A stretch of DNA of 37,496 nt from Terriglobales bacterium (GCA_025451215.1 JANWKU010000095.1:1-37496), one strand, 5' to 3'. Positions 1 to 7,486 are shown, counted from the stretch's first letter. The notes: generated from the letters alone by a model not told the origin. A program made the numbers and translations.

Positions 1-216
1 GTCGATTCTCAGGCCTGGGTGTCTGTTGCGACTGCGCCGAACAACGACCCTGCTTTGCGCCCGTATACGTGGTACAAGCGGTTCATCGTAGAAGGTGCGA
101 AAGAACATGCATTGGCGCCCGAGTACATGGCAGAACTGGAAAACATCGTCGCTGTGCAGGACAACAATGCAGCACGAGATCGGCAGAAGCATGCCTTGGT
201 TTGCGCAGCTTCGTGA
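1..216 (+). CDS. Gamma-glutamylcyclotransferase-like protein, C-terminal fragment (5' end outside window)
   Basis: The frame is open from the first base and ends in TGA at 214-216, giving the last 71 residues of a longer protein. The segment LRPYTWYKRFIVEGAKEH, followed by a Tyr-containing helix and an Asp-rich tail, resembles the C-terminal end of bacterial AIG2/GGCT-like gamma-glutamylcyclotransferases, in which an aromatic 'LRPY.WY' segment precedes a helix ending in 'GAREHGLP'. These small beta-barrel enzymes release 5-oxoproline from gamma-glutamyl amines or peptides. The catalytic Glu region lies upstream of the window, so activity cannot be judged. A GTG at 19 is internal and not a plausible true start. 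The assignment rests on recalled family resemblance only. Confidence 0.6.
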   Translation, partial: VDSQAWVSVATAPNNDPALRPYTWYKRFIVEGAKEHALAPEYMAELENIVAVQDNNAARDRQKHALVCAAS

Positions 217-440
217 CGAATATCCTCAACCTCAGCTGCTCTTAATCTCATCCCCCATCTCAATTCCCAGGACATTCTCGAGCACTTTGAAATTTCCTCC
301 AGTTTCGCTTCGAAGCGAAGGATTGCGCTGCACGCTTTGCAGAAGCCCGTCAACGGCTCGTCGCGCTTCCCGCACCCATATTTGATACACCGCCCACATT
401 TTCATTCGCTATTCGCGAATCGCGAATGTAGAATATAGCC
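217..440. other. Intergenic stretch before the winged-helix/NTase operon
   Basis: These 224 bases contain no convincing gene. An ORF of 96 codons overlaps here, but it is an alternative frame of the upstream gene running into non-coding sequence. The notable content is the palindrome at 404-427, annotated separately. No convincing rho-independent terminator is visible after the upstream gene. Confidence 0.5.
404..427. promoter_or_regulatory. 24-bp near-perfect palindrome, probable autoregulatory operator
   Basis: The centre ATTCGCGAAT (411-420) is a perfect palindrome. It is flanked by ATTCGC on the left and GCGAAT on the right, so the whole 24 bp is self-complementary except for one base pair (T410/C421). 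It ends 13 bases before the ATG at 441, where it would overlap promoter elements; a weak -10-like TAGAAT lies at 429-434. The first gene of the operon encodes a winged-helix protein, so binding by that protein is the natural guess. The symmetry is seen directly; the function is inferred. Confidence 0.6.
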
Positions 441-989
441 ATGTCTTTGAAACCACAGGATGTCATAGTAGCTCTGAAGCTTTGCAGCTATCGGAGCAGG
501 CGGCCTCCTATGTCCGTTATTGGGGCAGATCTCAACATGAGTCCGTCCGAGGTTCATGCTGCTATTAAACGACTCCAGCAAGCCCGCCTGCTGCACGGAC
601 CGGAGATGGAAGACAAACCCAATCTTTCGGCTCTCGAAGAATTTCTACTTCATGGCGTGAAATATGCCTTTCCAGCAGAACATGGTCAGGTGACGCGAGG
701 ATTGCCGACCTCTTTCGCGGCTCCCCCGCTTAATGAAGAGATTGTTTCAGGCGGTGAGCTTCCTCCGGTATGGCCATGGCGGGAAGGTGAAACGCGCGGG
801 GTCGCCCTTGAACCTTTATATAAGACTGCTCCCGCAGCGGCTCTCCGTGATCCTGTTCTCTACCGCTTGCTCGCGTTGGTTGACGCAATCAGGGCTGGCC
901 GCGCGCGCGAGCGGAAAACGGCCGAGAAATATCTGATAGATATGTTGCGCACAGCAAATGTCAAAACACAATCTCGATCTGCTTATTGA
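441..989 (+). CDS. Winged-helix DNA-binding protein, probable antitoxin/regulator of an NTase module
   Basis: 182 aa. Residues about 1-75 form a helix-turn-helix region: a conserved segment with SVIGADLNMSPSEVHAAI looks like a MarR/GntR-type recognition helix, followed by KRLQQARLL as the wing-side helix. The rest (80-182) has no motif I recognise; its last 40 residues are Arg/Ala-rich and helical. No Shine-Dalgarno is visible upstream of ATG 441 and a TAGAAT box sits 7-12 bases before it, so the transcript could be nearly leaderless. The 3' end overlaps the downstream nucleotidyltransferase gene by 32 bases, which implies translational coupling. By analogy with AbiE-type (type IV toxin-antitoxin) pairs, this would be the DNA-binding antitoxin that represses through the palindrome at 404-427. 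The role is inferred. Confidence 0.75.
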   Translation: MSLKPQDVIVALKLCSYRSRRPPMSVIGADLNMSPSEVHAAIKRLQQARLLHGPEMEDKPNLSALEEFLLHGVKYAFPAEHGQVTRGLPTSFAAPPLNEEIVSGGELPPVWPWREGETRGVALEPLYKTAPAAALRDPVLYRLLALVDAIRAGRARERKTAEKYLIDMLRTANVKTQSRSAY

Positions 990-1650
990 AGCGGCTCGCC
1001 TTCTCAGGCCGCTCCTTGGTGAACTAGTTTTTGTCGGGGGAAGCACGACATCCCTGCTTATCACCGACAAAGCTGCCGCAGAAGTCCGCCCCACTTATGA
1101 TGTGGACGCGATCGCCGAGATTAGTTCATACCCCGCATACGCTGATTTTTCGGAACGACTCCGCAAGTGTGGTTTTACTGAGGACACTGAGGAAGGATCT
1201 CCGATTTGCCGGTGGCGTCAGAAGAAAACAATCTTGGACGTAATGCCGCTCGACGAAACGATCCTCGGATTCTCGAATCGGTGGTACAAGTCGGCGATGG
1301 ATTCCGCCCTCTGGCACGAATTGGAGCCAAACCTTCGCGTACGAGCCGTGACAGGCCCTTACTTCTGCGCAACCAAGCTGGAGGCGTTCGTTGGTCGAGG
1401 TAAGGGTGATTATCAATCGAGTCACGATCTTGAGGATCTAATCGCAGTGGTTGATGGACGTTCGGAATTATTGGCGGAAATTGATCTTGTGCAGCAAGAC
1501 GTCCGTACTTACATAGCCTCAGAAATTGACGAACTGCTCGCGGCTCCTGCTTTCCTAGATGCATTACCCGGATATCTGCTTCCTGATCAGGCGAGCCAGG
1601 CTCGTATCTCGATATTGCTGGAGCGGTTGAAAAAGATAATGTCTATTTGA
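958..1650 (+). CDS. Nucleotidyltransferase, AbiEii/AbiGii-like putative toxin
   Basis: 230 aa. It carries the polymerase-beta-type nucleotidyltransferase signature: GGS at 27-29 after a hydrophobic strand, a paired-carboxylate DVD motif with D48 and D50, and a third acidic residue D94 in ILDVMP. Further segments GFSNRWY, ATKLEAFVGRG and SHDLEDL are family-typical of proteins usually annotated as 'nucleotidyl transferase AbiEii/AbiGii toxin family'. All three presumed metal-binding Asp residues are present, so the enzyme looks intact. AbiEii-type enzymes transfer nucleotides to RNA or protein targets and arrest growth, giving phage defence. The gene starts at ATG 958 inside the upstream winged-helix gene. 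The substrate is unknown; a housekeeping rather than toxin role cannot be excluded. Confidence 0.8.
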   Translation: MSKHNLDLLIEAARLLRPLLGELVFVGGSTTSLLITDKAAAEVRPTYDVDAIAEISSYPAYADFSERLRKCGFTEDTEEGSPICRWRQKKTILDVMPLDETILGFSNRWYKSAMDSALWHELEPNLRVRAVTGPYFCATKLEAFVGRGKGDYQSSHDLEDLIAVVDGRSELLAEIDLVQQDVRTYIASEIDELLAAPAFLDALPGYLLPDQASQARISILLERLKKIMSI

Positions 1651-2425
1651 CTGGGCAGCATGCACCTTTCGCCAAACCTGTGGCACCTAATTAGTTGAGA
1701 ATGAGGATTTATGCTGGCGTCCTGCCCGAATGACTAATCATCCGCAAGTTATTTTGGCACATTTTATTCAGATACTCCGCTCTTTGCCTAAATCTGCACC
1801 CGCGGATATTCCCAGTGACCGAAAAAACTCAACGGGAAAGCTTTTGCTTCGATCAGCGCTGAATCTCTGTCCCAAAACCGAAGCGCTATGCGTATGCATT
1901 TCAGCAGCGAGACGGGTATGTGAAACGGCAACATTAGCGAAACGCGAACCAAGGATTGGCTGGTCATGCATACACATAATTAAAACGGAGATGGGGGGCA
2001 CTGAACTGGTGTTTCGACCAGCCTCAAGCAGGGGCATTGATTGCACAATTCTACAAATCTTTACCTTTTGCGGGGGAACAATCTTGGGGTTGGTCGCGTC
2101 TAAGAAATTACAGCGTTGTTTGTACGACCAAGGAAGAGCCTAGAGCCGTACATCTATCAGGCAGCGTAAGCCACATCGAGTGCAGCGATCGATGGACTTT
2201 GTATTTATATGTCGGTCTGGAAGAGGTGTACGAATATGATCGGCCATTCGATGGCAATTGATTGGATTATTGCGCCATATGTTCGTTGTGCGAAACTAAG
2301 TTTGGCAGCTCGCCGAAGAGCCCCGATTGTTTTTTTGGAATCACTAAAACAAAAACAGCGGATCTGACTTGCAGCGGAATGAACAGGGCCCCTGAGGTAA
2401 ACATTCCAAGCAAGGCAGGTAAGTC
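1651..2425. other. 0.8-kb stretch without a confident gene
   Basis: Between the nucleotidyltransferase and the LysR gene no frame gives a recognisable protein. A plus-strand frame open from about 1983 to 2261 reads sensibly from about 2001 (LNWCFDQPQAGALIAQFYKS and on), but it has no good start codon or ribosome-binding site and may be the remnant of a degraded gene. Another ORF (1730-2143) is Cys/Ser-rich and not recognisable. The last 150 bases are AT-rich and presumably hold the lysR promoter. No IS ends or tRNA were seen. Confidence 0.4.
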
Positions 2426-3340
2426 ATGCACGCGAATATCTCCCTTGATGCACAGATGTATGTGCTCATTCTGGCCAGGGAAGGCAGTATTCATCGAGCA
2501 GCCAAACTGCTCCATATCACTCAACCCTCGCTCACGCGTAAGATCAATAAGATTGAAACAGAACTAGGCGTCAGACTATTTCACCGCAGCCATCGCGGAC
2601 TCGAGTTGACGCAGGCGGGTAGGCTATTCATTCCCGAAGCGCAGGCTTCTAGGCAACATGCGGAACGAGCATGGGAGCTTGCCCGACGGGAAGCAGAAAT
2701 CGAAGCCGGGCCGCTTCGCCTCGGCTGCTCTCCAGGTGTTCATCTTGATTTATTAACCATGCTGCAGCGCTGGCAACTGCGAAATCTGGATAACCCGCGC
2801 CCGGTATTACTGGAGAGCGCTATCACTATAGAACTCATGGAACGGGTGCTCAAGGGACAGCTTCACTTAGCATTCGGAATATCCCCCATCGATAATGAAG
2901 AGCTTTGGGTGCATCCCATTACGCGAGAACCATTTTGCCTGTGCATACCGAAAAACCATGCGTTAGCGCAGAAAGGGGTGATATCTGCGAAGGACTTGCA
3001 TGGTGAAATCGTGTTCTGGTTGCCGAGGAATCTACATCCTGCCCTGTACGACCGGATGGTGGACTATATCGCGAGCTTGGAAGTACAGCCGATCTTTCAT
3101 GAAGTGAGCGCCGTGACGCAAGCAATGGACACGGTTGCTTATGACTTTGGTCTCGCTTTACTACCAAGATCCGTGGTCCGTTTTTCACGCAGCGGCGTTG
3201 TATTCAAACCGCTCACGGACCTTTTTTTGCAAATTGAAAGCGTAATGTTTGTGCGCCAGGACCAACGGCATGGACCTTTGCAGGAACACATTCAAGCAAT
3301 CCTGGCCCATATTCGCAGCGCGCACACTAGAGCTAAATGA
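2426..3340 (+). CDS. LysR-family transcriptional regulator
   Basis: 304 aa, the usual LysR length. Residues about 5-65 form the N-terminal winged helix-turn-helix with the family-typical sequence GSIHRAAKLLHITQPSLTRK and then ELGVRLFHRSHRGLELTQAG. Residues about 90-290 form the co-inducer-binding domain (LRLGCSPGVH; AFGISPID; LCIPKNHALA; DFGLALLP). The ATG at 2426 is preceded by AAGGCAGGT about 8 bases upstream. The gene is convergent with the VirB4/VirB11 chimera, with five bases between the stop codons, and has no obvious divergent target gene, so its regulon cannot be guessed. It may be cargo of the integrated element. Confidence 0.9.
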   Translation: MHANISLDAQMYVLILAREGSIHRAAKLLHITQPSLTRKINKIETELGVRLFHRSHRGLELTQAGRLFIPEAQASRQHAERAWELARREAEIEAGPLRLGCSPGVHLDLLTMLQRWQLRNLDNPRPVLLESAITIELMERVLKGQLHLAFGISPIDNEELWVHPITREPFCLCIPKNHALAQKGVISAKDLHGEIVFWLPRNLHPALYDRMVDYIASLEVQPIFHEVSAVTQAMDTVAYDFGLALLPRSVVRFSRSGVVFKPLTDLFLQIESVMFVRQDQRHGPLQEHIQAILAHIRSAHTRAK

Positions 3341-3345
3341 AGACC

Positions 3346-4776
3346 CTATGAGTGCTCATCGTGCGAGACGAACGCTGTGAGTCCCGTTGTGCGAGCTATT
3401 TCCGCGACATGCCGATGGCCGGCTGTTTTAACCACGTGTACAACGAGGTCAATTGACCTTCGACATTCGTTTTCCACATCGGATAGAGATACGCCGCCAG
3501 AGCCGCGCATGGCTAATTGGCTCAATCTCCGAAGTGCGTCCTCGGCTCCGTTCGCATGAATGGTGGAAAACGATCCGTGATGTCCGGTGTTGAGAGCATC
3601 GAGAAATACGCGTGCTTCGTTCCCACGAATCTCTCCGAGGATGATGCGATCGGGATGATGACGTAGCGAAGCCCTGAGTAGGTCGCCAAAATCGATTTCG
3701 GTTTTGTGAGTATCGAGTTGCGCTTCGGCTGAAATGACGTGCGGTTTCTTGATAGAGAGTTCAGATGTGTCCTCAAGCACGAGTATTCGTTCTTGGTCGG
3801 GAATGAAGCTGGCCGGTACGTTTACTAAGGTGGTCTTGCCTGATCCTGTTGCACCAAGAACTAACGTGTGTGCGACATCTCCGCTGTGCAGATTCAAGTA
3901 GTAAGGGGTGCCGTGTATTGATTCGAGGACGGCGAGATACTCGCGCTCCAGATGCGGGTTCCAAAGATCTCCTTGATCAATGGTGAACAGAAACGATAGG
4001 TGGGCATAGTTCGAGTTCAGCGTCCACTGCTTGCGCAGGTTGAAATGTTTATTCCCCGGAATGGTGGCAAAAAACGCATTAAGCAGGTTGTAGCGTTCTT
4101 CATAGAGCAGAGCGTCATGTTGGGTGAAGAGTTTTTCTAACTCAGCTACAGCTTGATCGACTTTCCTGCGTTCCCGGTCATAGATGACGACGGAAAGCGT
4201 GAACTCTCCAAATGACTTGCCTTCCATACCCAGCGCAGTCAATGCTTCGCCCAATTCCGAAATGGCAGCTTCTTTTGAGTCGTCCACCAATTCGTCCTGC
4301 GGTCTCGAGTTTTCGCGGTCTTGAAGGTTGGAGAGGAAACTGGTTTTCGAGTTGTGGTAGTGGCGGCGACGTTTGTTGATCTCTTTACGGGCCCGGGCAT
4401 TGTCTACCGGATGCCACTCGGTCACGACATGAAAGTTCGCCGGAATGTCGAGCAAGCCATTCAATAAGAGAGGGCGCGTCTCGCTGGGCAGTTCCTTCAG
4501 CGTGAGCACGCGCACGTAGTCATCGTCTAAGCGCAGGTAGCCGCGATGCGCTTCCAGTTCCGAATCGCACAGTTGCCAGTCAATGCGATGCGGACCGCGT
4601 AGCTTACTGTTCTGAACTTTAAAGGGGCAGAAGTTCACGAAGCGCCGTTCAAGACGGAAGGCTTTCTCTGCCCCTAGCAGCTCGACCTGGGTAAGGTCGC
4701 TTAGCTGCCCAATCAAACTCTGGACTTTGTGGTCGAGCAACGCACGGTCGCGTTCGATTTGCTCGTAGAAAAAAGT
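3346..4776 (-). pseudogene. Chimeric T4SS ATPase: VirB4 middle region fused to VirB11/TrbB C-terminal half
   Basis: Read on the minus strand, the first two thirds match the N-terminal/middle region of VirB4-type ATPases (segments VRVLTLKEL, FHVVTEWHP, KEINKRRRHYHNSKT, FFATIPGN, FNLRKQWTLN, NPHLEREYLAVLE, YYLNLHSGDVAHTLVLG). At the Walker A motif GATGSGKTT (3829-3855) the protein changes identity: what follows is the C-terminal half of a VirB11/TrbB traffic ATPase, with ERILVLEDTSEL, the Asp box, DRIILGEIRG (Walker B) and the His-box segment GHHGSFSTIHANG. VirB4's own C-terminal ATPase domain is absent. The open frame continues in frame from the upstream virB4 fragment after a TGA at 4777-4779. 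A TTG at 4740 could restart translation. Most likely a deletion between two P-loop genes of a decayed conjugation operon; non-function is inferred. Confidence 0.8.
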
Positions 4777-5272
4777 TCATTGCTGATCCCCAGCCAGCAG
4801 CGCTTTCATTTGCTTAAAAGCCTCTGCCGGCGCTTTTGGCAACTGCGAAAGTGCGTGCAGCAGTCCTGTTCTGGCATAGTTGCCATCGATCATTACAATC
4901 CAGAAGATTTCGACTTCGTAGAGCCGGTCCGCCTTTTCTTCCAGAAATGCTCTGCGCTGCTCAACCGTCGCCTGAACGAGTGCATTGTCATAGTTTTGCA
5001 AGGTGATCTGGGGCCGGTTGTGCTTGAACAACACCTGATAAATCCGAGCCCTGTCATTGAGCGTGCGAAAAGCGGCTTCCAGCCTTTTCACCACGTAATC
5101 GCGCCCGGCCTGATCGAGGCTCTGGTAGTCGATGCCCCGCGTTCTGAGCACCATGCCCAGGTCACCTGACTTGGTGAGAAACGAATGCTCGTCCCAGAAG
5201 CCATAGATTTACGTGGGCTGCCATTGATCCTGCTTCCTTCCACTCCTTCGTGATTTGGTTAAGCTCGAACAT
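4777..5272 (-). pseudogene. virB4: VirB4 N-terminal fragment with frameshift and premature stop
   Basis: The start ATG is at 5272 with AGGAG five bases upstream and overlaps the end of virB3 by 14 bases, as expected in a T4SS operon. The first residues (MFELNQITKEWKEAGS..HVNL) and the following block (YGFWDEHSFLTKSGDLGMVLRTRGIDYQ) are both typical of the VirB4/TrbE N-terminus but lie in different frames. The frame changes at about 5204-5212, consistent with one extra or two missing bases. In the second frame the protein runs to an in-frame TGA at 4777-4779; beyond it the VirB4 similarity (YEQIERDRALLDHKVQSL) continues without loss of register. So the gene carries two independent lesions besides its downstream fusion. 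VirB4 is normally the essential energising ATPase of the secretion channel. Confidence 0.8.
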
Positions 5273-5567
5273 CGCTCCTCTTGATCTCTATTTCTGTTGT
5301 TTGCCGCTTCATCGCGTCATAACGTCGCCGGAATTTCGACGAGTTCAACAGCACGCGCAGAATTTCCACGTCATACTTGGTGGCGCGGCGTGCGGCAATG
5401 ACGCCCACGACGAAAAGCAGAATTCCTCCGAGCAGGCTATGCATGAGCGAGAAGATCGCTCCGCCAGAAACCAATGCCACAAAAAACAGCCGGCGTTCGG
5501 CGCCAAGAACTTTCAGCGGGCGGTTCATCGCCTTAAACACTTTGTTTTGTCGTGACCCGCCCGCCAT
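5259..5567 (-). CDS. virB3: VirB3/TrbD-like type IV secretion inner-membrane protein
   Basis: 102 aa, typical for VirB3/TrbD. The N-terminal segment NKVFKAMNRPLKVLGAERRLFF is family-typical: a short amphipathic leader, then one or two membrane helices (about 27-62) and a basic C-terminal tail. VirB3 sits in the inner membrane next to VirB4 and is needed for pilus assembly and substrate passage. The gene follows virB2 after 52 bases and overlaps virB4 by 14 bases, matching the conserved virB2-virB3-virB4 order. It appears intact although its partner ATPase is broken. Confidence 0.85.
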   Translation of the reverse strand: MAGGSRQNKVFKAMNRPLKVLGAERRLFFVALVSGGAIFSLMHSLLGGILLFVVGVIAARRATKYDVEILRVLLNSSKFRRRYDAMKRQTTEIEIKRSDVRA

Positions 5568-5619
5568 TGCCGTTGGTCCTCCTTCCTTTCCTCCGCCTGA
5601 GGCGAATTGATCCCTGCCA

Positions 5620-5946
5620 TTAGCCTGGGAACAGCCAGCTCATGAAGTTCACCGCACCAATGGCCATGCCCACGCCGAAAACAATGCCCGCCAGAGTGCG
5701 CTTCGATTGCCCTTCGCCGTAGGCAAACATCAAACCGCCGACCACGATTGCGACTAACGACAAGCCAGTAGCGATAGTGCCGGTGAAAGCCGTTTTCAAA
5801 ACGTTGACGGCGTTCTCCCACGGGCTGTTTCCACCAGCTTGCGCGTAGGCTGGCAATGACATGAGGAACAGCACCGCCGCGACTCGTTGGACGGTGCGCC
5901 TGCGATTCTTTTTGGAAATGATTTGTTGCGAGTCCTGTGCTTCCAT
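5620..5946 (-). CDS. virB2: VirB2/TrbC-like conjugative pilin
   Basis: 108 aa. It has a basic N-terminus, a long hydrophobic signal region ending in AYAQA (about residue 37), then the mature pilin: a hydrophilic stretch and two hydrophobic helices (about 53-72 and 85-105) separated by a short loop containing GEGQSKRT. This is the layout of TrbC/VirB2 prepilins, the major subunit of the conjugative pilus. ATG 5946 has AGGGAG about five bases upstream. The gene is the first of the truncated T4SS operon, and one copy of the 28-bp inverted repeat lies 75 bases upstream, suggesting shared regulation. It appears intact. Confidence 0.85.
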   Translation of the reverse strand: MEAQDSQQIISKKNRRRTVQRVAAVLFLMSLPAYAQAGGNSPWENAVNVLKTAFTGTIATGLSLVAIVVGGLMFAYGEGQSKRTLAGIVFGVGMAIGAVNFMSWLFPG

Positions 5947-6251
5947 AAGCTCCCTTTCCGTGCGCTTTTGTTCAAATCAACACACGTTCTGAAAGCGAAT
6001 GTAGGGGCAAATCGAAAAGCGCAGTGACGCTTTTTTGAACAGAGTGATGTCTAAAATGCTAAGCAGAAATTACATATCTCACCGAAAGTGCTCACGTTTG
6101 CATAGAAGCCGAGCGTTCTATTTGCGAGCGAAGAGAATCTCAAAAATGTTGCTGGGTAGGTCAGTCAAAGTCGGGCAACGAAAGGCAGAGTGGTCCGGTT
6201 TTGTTGTAGCTGCGAAGTTGCCGTGTGTAACCCAAATATCGAGAATTTCGA
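5947..6251. other. Intergenic region upstream of the T4SS remnant
   Basis: This 305-base gap separates virB2 from the stop of the methyltransferase gene on the same strand. It contains the left copy of the 28-bp inverted repeat (6022-6049) and AT-rich sequence that probably includes the virB2 promoter. A plus-strand ORF (6035-6382) runs antisense into the methyltransferase gene and is not credible as a gene. Confidence 0.5.
6022..6049 (-). repeat. 28-bp inverted repeat, left copy (upstream of virB2)
   Basis: On the minus strand this reads CATCACTCTGTTCAAAAAAG and then CGTCACTG. It matches the plus-strand copy at 7437-7464 in 27 of 28 positions, in inverted orientation. Each copy contains a CATCACT-type half-site repeated with a 20-bp period, about two helical turns. 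It lies 75 bases upstream of the virB2 start and points toward it. Confidence 0.8.
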
Positions 6252-7025
6252 TCAGGTGGAACCGCCGCACATCCCTTCACGATCAGATAAGCGGTGAAAG
6301 CCTTGCGGCGATTCGAGCCGAGGCGGAGATTGTTTTGCCTCAATTCGTCGCTGAATTCTTTCGATCCGTTGCTGAGCCGTAAGTGCATATTGAGAATCAA
6401 GCTCGATTCCCAAATAACGCCTTCCGATCAACAAGGCAGCTGCGCATGTACTCCCACTGCCGCAGAAGGGATCCAATACCAAATCACCGGGAAGTGAAAA
6501 GGCGCGAACGACGGGAGCAAGAGCTGTTACTGGCTTCTGGGTTGAGTGGAGAGCATTGCCAGTGTACTCAAACGTTCGTACATCCGAGATCGCGTGCTCT
6601 GGCAACGGCGGACGACCTTTTGCCAGCAGATATGCCTGCTCGTGTTGATACTGCACAAAGCGTTTTTTGGAGGCATAGCGCTTGATGAACACCAGATGCC
6701 CGACAACACGGAAACCCGCGTCGTTCCAGGCTGCCATGAACTTTTGTACCTGGGTCCAACCGTAAAAACTCAACATAAGACGGTCTTGTTTCAACACCCG
6801 AGAAGCTTCGGCAAATGCCGGCTTGAGCCATGAGTCATTGTCATCATTTTGCAGAGTGCGGCCGCTTCGGTCACAAAAGTTCACCAAATACGGTGGATCG
6901 GTGAGGATAAAATCGACACTGGAGTCGGGAAGCTGGCGCATCACGTCGATGCAATCACCTTGCACGATGCGATTGGTGAACTTGCCGGGTATCTCTTGAA
7001 CTCTTGTGCTGTTGATGAACGTCAT
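6252..7025 (-). CDS. Orphan DNA methyltransferase (N6-adenine/N4-cytosine type)
   Basis: 257 aa. The catalytic motif DPPY lies near the N-terminus (43-46) after GDCIDVMRQLPDSSVD, and the SAM-binding motif DPFCGSG follows late (185-191), preceded by HSTQKP (160-165). This order (catalytic before SAM motif) is that of beta-class amino-methyltransferases, common in phage and conjugative elements. DPPY favours adenine N6 methylation. The ATG at 7025 has GGAG eight bases upstream and overlaps the stop of a possible 37-codon ORF as ATGA. No restriction gene is adjacent, so it is probably a solitary methylase protecting or regulating the element. The target sequence cannot be read from the protein. 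Confidence 0.88.
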   Translation of the reverse strand: MTFINSTRVQEIPGKFTNRIVQGDCIDVMRQLPDSSVDFILTDPPYLVNFCDRSGRTLQNDDNDSWLKPAFAEASRVLKQDRLMLSFYGWTQVQKFMAAWNDAGFRVVGHLVFIKRYASKKRFVQYQHEQAYLLAKGRPPLPEHAISDVRTFEYTGNALHSTQKPVTALAPVVRAFSLPGDLVLDPFCGSGSTCAAALLIGRRYLGIELDSQYALTAQQRIERIQRRIEAKQSPPRLESPQGFHRLSDREGMCGGST

Positions 7026-7135
7026 TTTCTAATCTCCATTTCTGCCCAGCTCTGTACTCGCTCCGGGCACACGGCGCGAAGCGATGCGCAGGACCCGGCT
7101 CCCACGTGGCCGCTGTGCTTTTTCGTGAGGGTCAC
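7022..7135 (-). CDS. Possible 37-aa leader ORF coupled to the methyltransferase
   Basis: A GTG at 7135-7133 is preceded by a perfect AGGAGG (7146-7141) with a 5-base spacer. The frame encodes 37 residues, beginning with Thr-Leu-Thr-Lys-Lys-His and ending in EMEIRK. Its TGA overlaps the methyltransferase start as ATGA. The strong ribosome-binding site and exact coupling argue for translation; the peptide has no recognisable domain. It has two Cys and three His among few hydrophobic residues. It could be a real small protein, a translational coupling leader or chance. Confidence 0.4.
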   Translation of the reverse strand: MTLTKKHSGHVGAGSCASLRAVCPERVQSWAEMEIRK

Positions 7136-7436
7136 GCAATCCTCCTGCTGTTCATAGGAAATAAGTCGTTCTCTGTGTTGCAGGGGATTGGGGGAGACCG
7201 AAACCCGAAGGGCGCACAAAGAGAAACGAAACGCGAAGCAGAACAGCGGCCACGCCGGGCGACGGACAAGTCCGCAGCAGTACCGGAACGAGAGCAGAGA
7301 TGGGTGGAACAATGCAGAAAGAAGATTCTAATCAGCATGCTATTCAAGGGGGTGAATGGAGCAGGCATCTTTCTGAAAGACGATCGGAAGTGTGCGTTAG
7401 CCGCATAGTGTAGCCATTTGACCACAGCAATTTCGG
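7136..7436. other. Non-coding-looking leader region of the methyltransferase unit
   Basis: About 300 bases upstream of the methyltransferase unit. Read on the minus strand it is pyrimidine-rich (repeated TTCTGC, TTCGCGTTTCG, CCCCC stretches) with ORFs in several frames, none resembling a protein. The methyltransferase promoter is expected here but no clean -35/-10 pair was found. Confidence 0.35.
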
Positions 7437-7464
7437 CATCACTCTGTTCAAAAAAGCATCACTG
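7437..7464 (+). repeat. 28-bp inverted repeat, right copy
   Basis: Reads CATCACTCTGTTCAAAAAAG then CATCACTG. It is the inverted partner of 6022-6049 (27/28 identical), bounding a 1.44-kb segment with the methyltransferase. CATCACT occurs at 7437 and 7457, and a related AATCACT follows at 7468, so there may be three half-sites in phase. It lies 22 bases upstream of the small ORF at 7487 and points toward it, as the left copy points toward virB2. Confidence 0.8.
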
Positions 7465-7486
7465 AAAATCACTTTTTTGCACTACG

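Noticed and set aside
4729-5169. 146-codon plus-strand ORF opposite virB4
   Set aside because: It is a shadow of the virB4 fragment, whose residues match the VirB4 family.
6035-6382. 115-codon plus-strand ORF
   Set aside because: It overlaps the left inverted repeat and runs antisense through the end of the methyltransferase gene, and has no recognisable start signal or domain.
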